From Rhodanobacter sp. UBA5168 (lineage in GTDB: Bacteria; Pseudomonadota; Gammaproteobacteria; Xanthomonadales; Rhodanobacteraceae): a DNA stretch of 6,320 nucleotides. Below the pieces are notes generated by a model. It was not told the origin of the DNA. It saw only the letters and a list, made by a program, of their open reading frames with translations, and did not search any database. Location of the stretch: positions 799 to 7,118 of the forward strand of contig DHXA01000078.1 of NCBI GenBank assembly GCA_002413455.1. The letters are read 5' to 3'. The position numbers and the translations under genes were made by a program. This document shows, piece after piece, positions 1-5,425 of this stretch. Every line of letters begins with the position of its first letter. Position 1 is the first letter of the stretch.

Positions 1-1116
1 GGTGATGGCGCCGCGCACGCCCGCCAGTGTGGTCGCCACGATCAGCCGCCAGTGCGGCTTGTCGACCGATTCGCCACGCCGGCGCGCCCAGAACCGCGGC
101 AGCCATAGCGACACCCACACCCAACTGAAGCGCAACACGGCCAGGCAAAGATTGATCGCCAGCGCGTAGACCAGCAGCCACCACGGATTGAAGTGGCCGC
201 TCTGCTCCACCGAGGCGATGGCCGCCTGCAGGATGCCGGGCAGCTGCTCGCCCAGCAGCACGAACACGATGCCGTTGAGGGCCAGCTGCACGGTGTTCCA
301 GACTGCGGCACGCTGCACCCGCGTGGTGGCCAGCGCGCGACCGCTGAGCTCCACGTAGCTCATCGTGATGCCCGCGGCGACCGCAGCCAGGATGCCGGAG
401 GCGTGCGCATGTTCGGCCAGCAGGTAGGCGCCGAACGGAATCAGCAGGCTGATCAGGATCGGCGTACCGCTTTCTTCGCCGAACTTTCGCGACAGCCAGC
501 GCTGCACGAAGCTGATCGACGCGGTGACCAGCACGCCGATGCCCACGCCCACCACGGCCAGCCACAGGAACGTCATCGACGCCGACGCCAGCGAGAACAC
601 CCCGGTCACCGCGGCGGCGACGGCAAACTGGAAACAGACCAGGCCGGTCGCATCGTTGAGCAGCGACTCGCCTTCCAGAATATGCATCAGGCGTTTGGGA
701 ATCGACACGCGCGCGGCGATCGAGGACACCGCGACCGGATCGGTCGGCGACACCACCGCGGCCAGCGCAAACGCCACCGCCAGGGGCATCGTCGGGATCA
801 TCCAGTGGATCAGGAAGCCGGCGCCGACCACGGTGAACACCACCAGCCCCAGCGCCAGTTCGAGGATCTGCCCGCGGTCGCGCAGCAAGCCGTCCTTGGG
901 AATGCGCCAGCCATCGAGAAACAGCAGCGGCGGCAGGAACAGCAGGAAGAACGTCTTCGGCTCCAGCGTCACGCCGTGGTTGAGCACGCCGGCGATGCCG
1001 GCACCCAGCCCGATCTGCACCAGCGGCAGCGGCAAGGCGAGCGGTAGTACACGTACCAGGTAACCGCTGGCGACCACCGCAAGCAACATCGCCAGGACCA
1101 GTTCAATTGAATTCAC
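1..1116 (-). CDS. Na+/H+ antiporter, CPA1 family (YjcE-like), C-terminus outside window
   Basis: Predicted inner-membrane antiporter exchanging Na+ (or K+) for protons, for pH and salt homeostasis. The frame is open without a stop from the GTG at 1116 to base 1, giving 372 residues; family members are usually about 520-550, so roughly the last third is missing. The sequence is mostly hydrophobic helices. Recognisable CPA1 signatures in order: LFLPPLLFLDGWRIPK (59-74), SPTDPVAV (123-130), EGESLLNDATG (148-158, containing the Asn-Asp pair of the ion-binding helix), AEHAHASGILAAVAAG (234-249), WNTVQLALNGIVFVLLG (273-289) and LAGVRGAIT (364-372, with the conserved arginine). The N-terminus resembles E. 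coli YjcE. The GTG is chosen because GGAAG lies 6 bases upstream and the hydrophobic first helix follows at once; the frame stays open upstream, with another GTG at 1188. The transported ion cannot be read from sequence. Confidence 0.93.
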   Translation of the reverse strand, partial: MNSIELVLAMLLAVVASGYLVRVLPLALPLPLVQIGLGAGIAGVLNHGVTLEPKTFFLLFLPPLLFLDGWRIPKDGLLRDRGQILELALGLVVFTVVGAGFLIHWMIPTMPLAVAFALAAVVSPTDPVAVSSIAARVSIPKRLMHILEGESLLNDATGLVCFQFAVAAAVTGVFSLASASMTFLWLAVVGVGIGVLVTASISFVQRWLSRKFGEESGTPILISLLIPFGAYLLAEHAHASGILAAVAAGITMSYVELSGRALATTRVQRAAVWNTVQLALNGIVFVLLGEQLPGILQAAIASVEQSGHFNPWWLLVYALAINLCLAVLRFSWVWVSLWLPRFWARRRGESVDKPHWRLIVATTLAGVRGAIT

Positions 1117-1122
1117 GCGGAA

Positions 1123-1127
1123 CTTCC
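1123..1127 (-). promoter_or_regulatory. Ribosome-binding site for the antiporter GTG start
   Basis: GGAAG on the minus strand, 6 bases before the GTG at 1116. It decides the choice of a GTG start over the other in-frame GTG at 1188. No convincing promoter hexamers were found upstream of it. Confidence 0.6.
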
Positions 1128-1184
1128 AGATGACTCGGGGGCCGACCGCGCTTGAGTGTGACGACAGCGACCGCAACGCAACGA

Positions 1185-1289
1185 TCACAGCGCGCTGCCA
1201 GCAGCGATCCAGCGCACGCCGAAGGGTAACTGGTCGAGGGTAGCCGGCGCAGATTCGATTACGGTGAAAGCGTCGCGTGCGGTAAGCAG
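1185..1289 (-). other. Coding-like in-frame extension behind the amber stop of the small zinc-ribbon ORF
   Basis: Directly after the TAG at 1290-1292 the same frame stays open for 34 codons and stops at TGA 1185-1187. The codons look protein-like, and part of the peptide reads TLDQLPFGV, which resembles the opening of PAS or photoactive-yellow-protein domains. There is no ATG, GTG or TTG start after the TAG. It may be a gene remnant, the former C-terminus of the upstream ORF, or chance in GC-rich DNA. Together with 1117-1184 it makes up the 173-bp gap between the small ORF and the antiporter; I see nothing else in that gap apart from the antiporter ribosome-binding site. Confidence 0.25.
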
Positions 1290-1508
1290 CTAGATCCGCT
1301 CAGCGGGATACAGCCACCGCGACTGGGTTTGCGTCAGCAACCGGGGCGGTCCGGAATTTTCATGCCACAACGCGGCACACACTCGGCAGCGCATCAGGAA
1401 GCTGGGTGCCTCGGGGTTCGTCGCCACGCGCTCGAAACGGTCGTAGGGCGCGTGGTAGCCGGATTGGCATTCGGTGCAGAGCATGTGGGCCAGAAGTTGA
1501 AGAGGCAT
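1290..1508 (-). CDS. Small hypothetical protein with two CxxC motifs (possible zinc ribbon)
   Basis: I do not recognise this 72-residue protein. CTEC (residues 11-14) and CRVC (41-44), about 26 residues apart, form a plausible four-cysteine zinc site. Between them is YHAPYDRFERVATNPEAPSFLM, a charged, structured-looking segment. There is no signal peptide or membrane helix. Codon usage matches the host's GC-rich style, which supports a real gene. The start is uncertain. The ATG at 1508 has no clear Shine-Dalgarno sequence, and a second ATG at 1484 would give MLCTEC as the N-terminus, a common layout for such proteins, but also has no clear ribosome site. The frame is open upstream of 1508 without further start codons. 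It lies 86 bp behind the antitoxin on the same strand; a functional link is not shown. No Zn-dependent function can be named. Confidence 0.6.
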   Translation of the reverse strand: MPLQLLAHMLCTECQSGYHAPYDRFERVATNPEAPSFLMRCRVCAALWHENSGPPRLLTQTQSRWLYPAERI

Positions 1509-1594
1509 CAGTAATGACCCGGCCGATGGCAGCGACTCATTCGGGATCGGCAGTCTACCCTGCCGGCACCGCCAGCGAGCGGTTCGCAGCCATG

Positions 1595-1915
1595 CTACAG
1601 AACAGCCTCGAGTCCCTTGCGATCAATCAGGCTCAGCAACTTCAGCGAAGGGCCGCTGGGTTTTTTCTCGCCGATTTCCCACTTCTGCACGGTGGAGATG
1701 CTGGTGTTAAGCACAGCGGCGAAGACGGCTTGGCTGAGCTTCGAGTTCTCACGGATCGACTTGATCTTGCTCGCGCCAATGGCCGGTACGGCGAGATCGC
1801 TAAGCGCGTCGTACTCGTGCATGCGGCGCTTGCTGATCATGCCAGCATGATGCAGTCCCACAGCCGTCTCTCGCACTTCGGCAAGAATTCGACTCTCACG
1901 GATTTTTTTTGTCAT
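1595..1915 (-). CDS. Antitoxin, HigA/NadS-like HTH protein, from an internal start within the fused ORF
   Basis: A separate 106-residue antitoxin can be made from the ATG at 1915. GGAG at 1922-1925 stands exactly 6 bases before it, a better ribosome site than the one seen for the toxin start. The N-terminal part (MTKKIRESRILAEV, then AVGLHHAGMISKRRMHEYDAL) is the family's toxin-contact region; the XRE-type HTH is at about residues 60-80 and is followed by the conserved QKWE.GEKKPSGPSLKLL segment. Family antitoxins bind and neutralise the toxin and repress their own promoter. The length is what a free antitoxin would have. An internal start would let the cell make excess antitoxin even though the toxin frame has no stop of its own. 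The start is inferred from the ribosome site and family length, not from expression data. Confidence 0.7.
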   Translation of the reverse strand: MTKKIRESRILAEVRETAVGLHHAGMISKRRMHEYDALSDLAVPAIGASKIKSIRENSKLSQAVFAAVLNTSISTVQKWEIGEKKPSGPSLKLLSLIDRKGLEAVL

Positions 1916-2281
1916 GGCTATCTCCACAAGTTCACCAGCCTTCAGCACGGCTGCAATGGCGGCGGCATCCTGAGCAAGAAGGTCCGACGCCAGCTCCTGC
2001 AATGCGCGGAGCTCGTGTCTATCAATGTTGGCTCGTTCGTTCTTGTCAAAACCAAAGATGAAGTACCAGCGATCACCTTTATTGGTGGCAACAATGGTCC
2101 GTGCGCTTCCGCGCTTTCCATGGCCGGGCAAGGCAACCCGCTTCTTGACTACATGACCGCCCAGATCGGCGTCGATCAAACCTGCTTCCATCTCGGTCAC
2201 GGATTGGCTCAGGTCGGCATCGACCAAACCTGTTTTCTTCATCCAACGGCTGAACGTCCTTGTCCTGAAGATCCGTTTCAT
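1595..2281 (-). CDS. RelE-type toxin fused in frame to its HTH (XRE) antitoxin, one 228-residue ORF
   Basis: One uninterrupted frame carries both halves of a type II toxin-antitoxin module, usually two genes. Residues 1-122 match the RelE-like toxins once called DUF1044 (PF06296), presumed ribosome-dependent mRNA interferases: MKRIFRTRTFSRWMKK at the start, then GLIDADLGGHVVKKRVALPG and the hallmark FGFDKNERANI. Residues 123-228 form a complete HigA/NadS-like antitoxin ending in an HTH (LSQAVFAAVLNTSISTVQKW) and the family tail KPSGPSLKLLSLIDRKGLEAVL. Each half has its normal length, so the fusion results from a missing toxin stop, not from truncation. The ATG at 2281 is chosen by homology. 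An ATG at 2293 (four codons earlier, preceded by GGTGGT) is possible; the TTG at 2371 lies in the terminator and is rejected. Toxin-first order is normal for this family. The DNA looks richer in A/T than its neighbours, suggesting acquisition. An A8 run lies at the junction. Confidence 0.85.
   Translation of the reverse strand: MKRIFRTRTFSRWMKKTGLVDADLSQSVTEMEAGLIDADLGGHVVKKRVALPGHGKRGSARTIVATNKGDRWYFIFGFDKNERANIDRHELRALQELASDLLAQDAAAIAAVLKAGELVEIAMTKKIRESRILAEVRETAVGLHHAGMISKRRMHEYDALSDLAVPAIGASKIKSIRENSKLSQAVFAAVLNTSISTVQKWEIGEKKPSGPSLKLLSLIDRKGLEAVL
1903..1910 (-). other. A8 homopolymer at the toxin-antitoxin junction (possible slippage site)
   Basis: Eight T on the plus strand, read as ATG ACA AAA AAA ATC on the coding strand, right behind the antitoxin start codon. 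With eight A the toxin and antitoxin share a frame. With nine A (or a -1 ribosomal shift) the toxin frame would end almost at once as Asn-Pro-TGA, giving a free toxin. With seven A it would end about 20 codons later. A-runs of this length are known sites of polymerase or ribosome slippage, and also of sequencing error. Confidence 0.45.
1922..1925 (-). promoter_or_regulatory. Internal ribosome-binding site for the antitoxin
   Basis: GGAG on the minus strand with a 6-base spacer to the ATG at 1915, inside the last toxin codons (Val-Glu of GELVEI). It decides the internal antitoxin start. Confidence 0.6.
2162..2236 (-). repeat. Imperfect in-frame duplication in the toxin N-terminal region
   Basis: Two 27-base copies (2162-2188 and 2210-2236) agree at 22 positions by eye and start 48 bases (16 codons) apart, so the reading frame is kept. 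They encode GLVDADL and GLIDADL. The second protein copy is the conserved family motif; the first sits where family members have a looser sequence. It may be a small local duplication or gene conversion, or convergence. Confidence 0.5.
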
Positions 2282-2292
2282 GTCACTTACCA

Positions 2293-2318
2293 TACCACCA
2301 GGTGATAGGGTTTTCACC
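2293..2318 (-). promoter_or_regulatory. Operator-like GGTG/CACC half-sites before the toxin start
   Basis: On the plus strand TACCACCAGGTGATA (2293-2307) is a 15-base palindrome with one mismatched pair. The right arm GGTGA pairs again with TCACC at 2314-2318. HTH antitoxins of this type usually repress their own operon from such sites at the promoter, so this is the likely operator. A TTGACT hexamer on the minus strand (2348-2353) could be a -35 element, but no good -10 is seen at the right distance. Confidence 0.4.
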
Positions 2319-2370
2319 ACGCTGCAAATGGAACCTTCTCCGACCCAAGTCAAACGATGAGTAGGCGACA

Positions 2371-2404
2371 AACAAAAGGCCCGCCGAATGGCGGGCCTTT
2401 TGTT
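2371..2404 (-). terminator. Rho-independent terminator after htpG (symmetric, possibly bidirectional)
   Basis: A perfect 15-bp inverted repeat: AACAAAAGGCCCGCC (2371-2385), loop GAAT (2386-2389), and the exact reverse complement (2390-2404). On the minus strand the GC stem is followed by TTTTGTTTGT, a normal U-rich tail, 22 bases after the htpG stop. The plus strand shows the same form. It ends the htpX-htpG transcript and insulates the toxin-antitoxin module behind it. Bases 2405-2425 hold nothing else. Confidence 0.92.
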
Positions 2405-2425
2405 GTGGACCAGACACGCTGCTGA

Positions 2426-4294
2426 TTAACCCAGCAACACCCGGTTCAACCGCTGCACGAACGCGGCCGGATCCGGCAACTGCGCGCCGGCGGAAATCTC
2501 CGCCTGCTCCAGCAGCAAGGTGGCCAGGTCACGCGCCTTGCCTTCGTCGGCTTCGGTCTCGACGCGCTTGACCAGAGGGTGCGCCGGATTGATCTCCAGC
2601 GTCGGCTTGGAGTCGGGCATCTCCTGTCCGGCCTCGCGCAGCAGACGCGCGAGATGCGGCGCCATCTCGTAATCGCTCAGGGCCAGGCACGACGGCGAGT
2701 CGGTCAGACGTGCCGACACCTTCACCTCGCCCACGCGATCGCCGAGCAGGTCCTTGAGTTTCTTCAGCAGCGGCTCGGCTTCCTTGGTGGCCTCTTCCTG
2801 CTTCTTCTTGTCGGCCTCGTCCAGTGGCACCTCGCCCTTGGCGACGCTCTTGAGCTTCTTGCCTTCGTACTCGCTCAGGGAACCGATCATCCATTCGTCG
2901 ATGCGGTCGGACATCAGCAGCACTTCGATGTCCTTGGCCTTGAACGCTTCCAGCTGCGGGCTGCCGAACGCCGCGGCATAGCTGTCGGCGGTGATGTACC
3001 AGATCGCGTCCTGGCCGACGGCCATGCGGCCGATGTAGTCGTCCAGCGAGGTGGTCTGATTGGTGCCGTCGCCCTTGGTGCTGGCAAAGCGCAGCAGTTT
3101 GGCGATGCGCTCGCGGTTGTTGGCATCTTCGCTGATGCCTTCCTTGAGCGTGTTGCCGAACGCCTTGTAGAAGGTGGCGAATTTCTCCGGCTCGTCCTTC
3201 GCCAGCTTCTCGATCAGGTCGAGCACGCGCTTGACGCAGGCGGCCTTGATGCGCTCGAGCTGGCGGTTGTGCTGCAGGATTTCGCGGCTGACGTTGAGCG
3301 GCAGGTCGTCGGCGTCGACCACGCCGCGCACGAAACGCAGGTAGTTCGGCAGCAGTTCCTCGGCGGCGTCCATGATGAAGACGCGCTTGATGTAAAGCTT
3401 GAGCCCCTTGCGCTCGTCGCGGCCGCCCATCATCAGGTCGAACGGCGGCTGCGAGGGGATGTACAGCAAGGTGGTGAAGCTCTGGCTGCCTTCGACGCGG
3501 TTGTGCGTCCACGCCAGTGCGTCGTTGAAATCGTGGCCGAGCGACTTGTAGAAGCTCTGGTAGTCCGCGTCGCTGATCTCCGACTTCGGCTTGGTCCACA
3601 GCGCCGAAGCCGCGTTGATGGTTTCGAATTCGTCGGTGGGCTTGCCGTCTTTCTCAGTCGGCATGCGGATCGGGAAGGCGACGTGGTCGGAGTACTTGGT
3701 GATCAGCGAGCGCAGCTGCCAGCGCTTGAGGAACTCGTCCTCGTCCGCCTTCAGATGCAGGATGACGGAGGTACCGCGATCACCCGAGGTGACCGCCTCC
3801 AGCGAATATTCGCCCTTGCCGTCGCTCTCCCACTTCACGCCCTCGCCCGCTGGCGCATCGGCGCGGCGGGTGATGACGGTGACCTTGTCCGCCACCACGA
3901 AGGCGGAATAGAAACCCACGCCGAACTGGCCGATCAGCCGCGCGTCGGCCTTCTGCTGGCCCGACATCGCTTCGAGGAAACGCCTGGTGCCGGAGCTGGC
4001 GATGGTGCCGATGTTGGCCACCACCTCGTCGCGGTTCATGCCGACGCCGTTGTCGCGGATGGTGACGGTGCGCGCGTCCGGATCCCAGCTCACGTCGATG
4101 TGCAGCTCGCTGTCGCCGGCCATCAGCTCCGGCTTGGCGATCGACTCGAAGCGCAGCTTGTCGCAGGCGTCGGAGGCGTTGGAGATCAGCTCGCGCAGGA
4201 AGATTTCCTTGTGCGAGTACAGCGAATGCGTGACCAGGTGCAGCACCTGGGCGACTTCGGCTTCGAATTTGCGGGTTTCGGCGGGTGCGTTCAT
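2426..4294 (-). CDS. htpG: Chaperone HtpG (bacterial Hsp90)
   Basis: Full-length 622-residue cytoplasmic Hsp90, an ATP-dependent dimeric chaperone that remodels client proteins together with DnaK (E. coli HtpG: 624). N-terminal GHKL ATPase domain: LYSHKEIFLRELISNASDACDK (25-46) with catalytic Glu35 and Asn39, DNGVGM (81-86) with the adenine-contacting Asp81, GQFGVGFYSAFVVADKV (122-138, ATP lid) and GTSVILHLK (174-182). The middle domain carries FDLMMGGRDERKGLKLYIKRVFI and LPLNVSREILQ with Arg337, equivalent to the gamma-phosphate-sensing arginine. The C-terminal dimerisation domain runs to the end (PTLEINPAHPLVKRV, VQRLNRVLLG). All key residues are intact. The ATG at 4294 fits the family N-terminus, although its ribosome site is weak (GGAA, 9-base spacer). 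It lies 97 bp behind htpX on the same strand and ends at a strong terminator. No clear promoter of its own was found, so co-transcription with htpX is likely. Confidence 0.98.
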   Translation of the reverse strand: MNAPAETRKFEAEVAQVLHLVTHSLYSHKEIFLRELISNASDACDKLRFESIAKPELMAGDSELHIDVSWDPDARTVTIRDNGVGMNRDEVVANIGTIASSGTRRFLEAMSGQQKADARLIGQFGVGFYSAFVVADKVTVITRRADAPAGEGVKWESDGKGEYSLEAVTSGDRGTSVILHLKADEDEFLKRWQLRSLITKYSDHVAFPIRMPTEKDGKPTDEFETINAASALWTKPKSEISDADYQSFYKSLGHDFNDALAWTHNRVEGSQSFTTLLYIPSQPPFDLMMGGRDERKGLKLYIKRVFIMDAAEELLPNYLRFVRGVVDADDLPLNVSREILQHNRQLERIKAACVKRVLDLIEKLAKDEPEKFATFYKAFGNTLKEGISEDANNRERIAKLLRFASTKGDGTNQTTSLDDYIGRMAVGQDAIWYITADSYAAAFGSPQLEAFKAKDIEVLLMSDRIDEWMIGSLSEYEGKKLKSVAKGEVPLDEADKKKQEEATKEAEPLLKKLKDLLGDRVGEVKVSARLTDSPSCLALSDYEMAPHLARLLREAGQEMPDSKPTLEINPAHPLVKRVETEADEGKARDLATLLLEQAEISAGAQLPDPAAFVQRLNRVLLG

Positions 4295-4324
4295 GCGTGG
4301 ATGTTCCGTTGTTGCGTGGATGTT
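4294..4324. repeat. 12-bp direct repeat at the htpG translation start
   Basis: TGCGTGGATGTT occurs at 4294-4305 and again at 4313-4324, with a 19-base period. The copy nearest htpG overlaps the start codon. It may be a small tandem duplication of the leader, or a protein- or RNA-binding site. Only two copies are present. Confidence 0.55.
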
Positions 4325-4337
4325 GAATGGGCTGGCT

Positions 4338-4365
4338 CGTCCTTCGGGCGCGGGCCGGAAGGACG
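4338..4365 (-). other. Stem-loop between htpX and htpG, no U-tract
   Basis: CGTCCTTC (4338-4345) and GAAGGACG (4358-4365) are perfect 8-bp complements around a 12-base GC-rich loop that could pair further with a bulge. No T-run follows on the minus strand, so it does not look like an intrinsic terminator. It could stabilise or process an htpX-htpG transcript, or attenuate it. Confidence 0.4.
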
Positions 4366-4391
4366 GGTCTGAAGTTTACGGCCCGACGTGT

Positions 4392-5279
4392 TTAGGCGGC
4401 GCTCTGCAGCGCGGCGATGCGCTCGTCCAGCGGCGGATGGCTCATGAACAGTTTCTTGAAGCCGTCGGCCAGCGGGCCGGAGATGCCGAACGCGGCGATC
4501 GTGGACGGCAGTGTGCTGGCGCCGTGGTTCGCCTGCAATCGCTGCAGGGCCGAGATCATCGCGCCGCGGCCGGCGAACTGCGCGCCCGCCGCGTCGGCGC
4601 GGAACTCGCGCCAGCGCGAGAACGCGGCGACGATCATCGAGGCGAACAGGCCGAACACGACCTGCAACACCATCACCGCCACGAAGTAACCGATGCCGCC
4701 GCCGCGGTTGTCGCGGCCGCCGCTCATCCAGTTGTCGACGGCGCGGCCCACGATGCGCGCAGCCAGGATCACCAGCGTGTTGAGCACGCCCTGGATCAGG
4801 GTCAAGGTGACCATGTCGCCATTGGCGACGTGGCCGATCTCGTGGCCGAGCACGGCGCCGACCTGTTCGCGATCCATCTGCTGCAGCAGGCCGGAGCTGA
4901 CCGCGACCAGCGCGCTGTTCTTCGTCATGCCGGTGGCGAACGCGTTCATTTCCGGCGCGTCGTAGATCGCCACCTCGGGCATGCCGATGCCGGCAAGCTG
5001 CGCATGGCGACGCACGGTGTCGACCAGCCAGCGCTCGGTCTCGTTCTGCGGCTGGGTGATCACCCGCGCGCCGGTGGACCACTTGGCGATCATCTTGGAC
5101 ATCGCCAGCGAGATGAAGGCGCCGCCCATGCCGAACACGGCGGCAAACGCCAGCAGGCCGCCCATGCCGCCATAGCCGCGGCTGGCGGCCATCTGGTCGA
5201 TGCCGAACAGGTGGCAGACGATGCTCAGCAGGAACAGGACGGCGAGGTTGGTACCGATGAACAAGGCGATGCGACGCAT
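4392..5279 (-). CDS. htpX: Protease HtpX, membrane zinc metalloprotease
   Basis: Complete 295-residue M48B protease (E. coli HtpX: 293) that sits in the inner membrane with its active site toward the cytoplasm and cuts misfolded membrane proteins, alongside FtsH. Two N-terminal membrane helices (about 4-24 and 38-61) are followed by the conserved PEVAIYDAPEMNAFATG (101-117), then the zinc motif HEIGH (146-150; His146, His150, catalytic Glu147) with VANGDM. Two more hydrophobic segments follow (about 156-178 and 197-220). The third zinc ligand is Glu225 in REFRADAAG, and the tail FMSHPPLDERIAAL is the family signature. No key residue is missing. The ATG at 5279 follows a purine-rich AAGAGAGA stretch that serves as ribosome site. 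A sigma-32-like promoter upstream predicts heat induction, as known for E. coli htpX. Confidence 0.98.
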   Translation of the reverse strand: MRRIALFIGTNLAVLFLLSIVCHLFGIDQMAASRGYGGMGGLLAFAAVFGMGGAFISLAMSKMIAKWSTGARVITQPQNETERWLVDTVRRHAQLAGIGMPEVAIYDAPEMNAFATGMTKNSALVAVSSGLLQQMDREQVGAVLGHEIGHVANGDMVTLTLIQGVLNTLVILAARIVGRAVDNWMSGGRDNRGGGIGYFVAVMVLQVVFGLFASMIVAAFSRWREFRADAAGAQFAGRGAMISALQRLQANHGASTLPSTIAAFGISGPLADGFKKLFMSHPPLDERIAALQSAA

Positions 5280-5350
5280 GGCTGTCTCTCTTGGGTGTGG
5301 CAGTCATGAAGGGGATACGCGCCGATGTCGACACTGGTGCGTGAATGAAA

Positions 5351-5378
5351 ATTCGGGGCACGGGTGCACAGTTTCAAG
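5351..5378 (-). promoter_or_regulatory. Sigma-32 (heat-shock) type promoter for htpX, perhaps also htpG
   Basis: On the minus strand, CTTGAA (5373-5378, preceded by ACC) is an exact heat-shock -35 core. After a 14-base spacer, CCCCGAAT (5351-5358) matches the RpoH -10 consensus CCCCATNT at 6 of 8 positions. The predicted RNA start is near 5345, leaving a leader of about 65 bases before the htpX ATG. The spacing and both cores are right for RpoH, and the downstream genes are classical members of its regulon. Confidence 0.75.
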
Positions 5379-5413
5379 GGTGCGTGGTGTCTGTCGACGG
5401 CAGATGTGTGCCT

Positions 5414-5419
5414 TAAAAT
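5414..5419 (+). promoter_or_regulatory. -10-like TAAAAT just before gluQ
   Basis: TAAAAT matches the sigma-70 -10 consensus at 5 of 6 positions and is followed by only six bases (GGCCGC) before the ATG. RNA would start at or next to the A of the ATG. No Shine-Dalgarno sequence is present. The -35 is weak: CTGTCG at 5391-5396, with a 17-base spacer, matches 3 of 6. The 146-bp gap thus carries two divergent promoters. Confidence 0.5.
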
Positions 5420-5425
5420 GGCCGC

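Noticed and set aside
193..1047. 284-codon plus-strand open frame opposite the antiporter
   Set aside because: The minus strand encodes clear CPA1 motifs over the whole stretch. The plus-strand product is His/Arg/Gln-rich without recognisable features.
1548..1565. Inverted repeat CGGCAG/CTGCCG behind the antitoxin as terminator
   Set aside because: The stem is only 6 bp and no T-run follows on either strand; too weak to call.
1406..2305. 299-codon plus-strand open frame across the toxin-antitoxin region
   Set aside because: It is opposite the toxin and antitoxin, whose motifs are unambiguous. The plus product has no recognisable domain and runs across intergenic DNA.
2282..2371. TTG at 2371 as start of the fused toxin ORF
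   Set aside because: It lies in the htpG terminator and would add 30 residues with no family counterpart; the toxin family begins at MKRIF (2281).
2579..4372. 597-codon open frame on the plus strand opposite htpG
   Set aside because: It lies fully antisense to a textbook htpG. Its product is low-complexity (Ala, Gly, Val, Arg, His, Asp rich) with no domain, the usual shadow of a GC-rich gene.
4295..4391. Separate sigma-32 promoter for htpG
   Set aside because: CCCATT occurs before htpG, but no CTTGAA-like -35 was found 13-17 bases upstream of it.
3987..5309. 440-codon plus-strand open frame spanning the htpG 5' end and htpX
   Set aside because: It covers two well-supported minus-strand genes and their gap. 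The composition (His/Arg/Gln/Asp/Ala-rich repeats) is that of an antisense shadow.
5327..5399. Two GTCGAC palindromes in the htpX-gluQ gap as operator pair
   Set aside because: Six-base palindromes of this composition are frequent in GC-rich DNA, and the flanks do not match.
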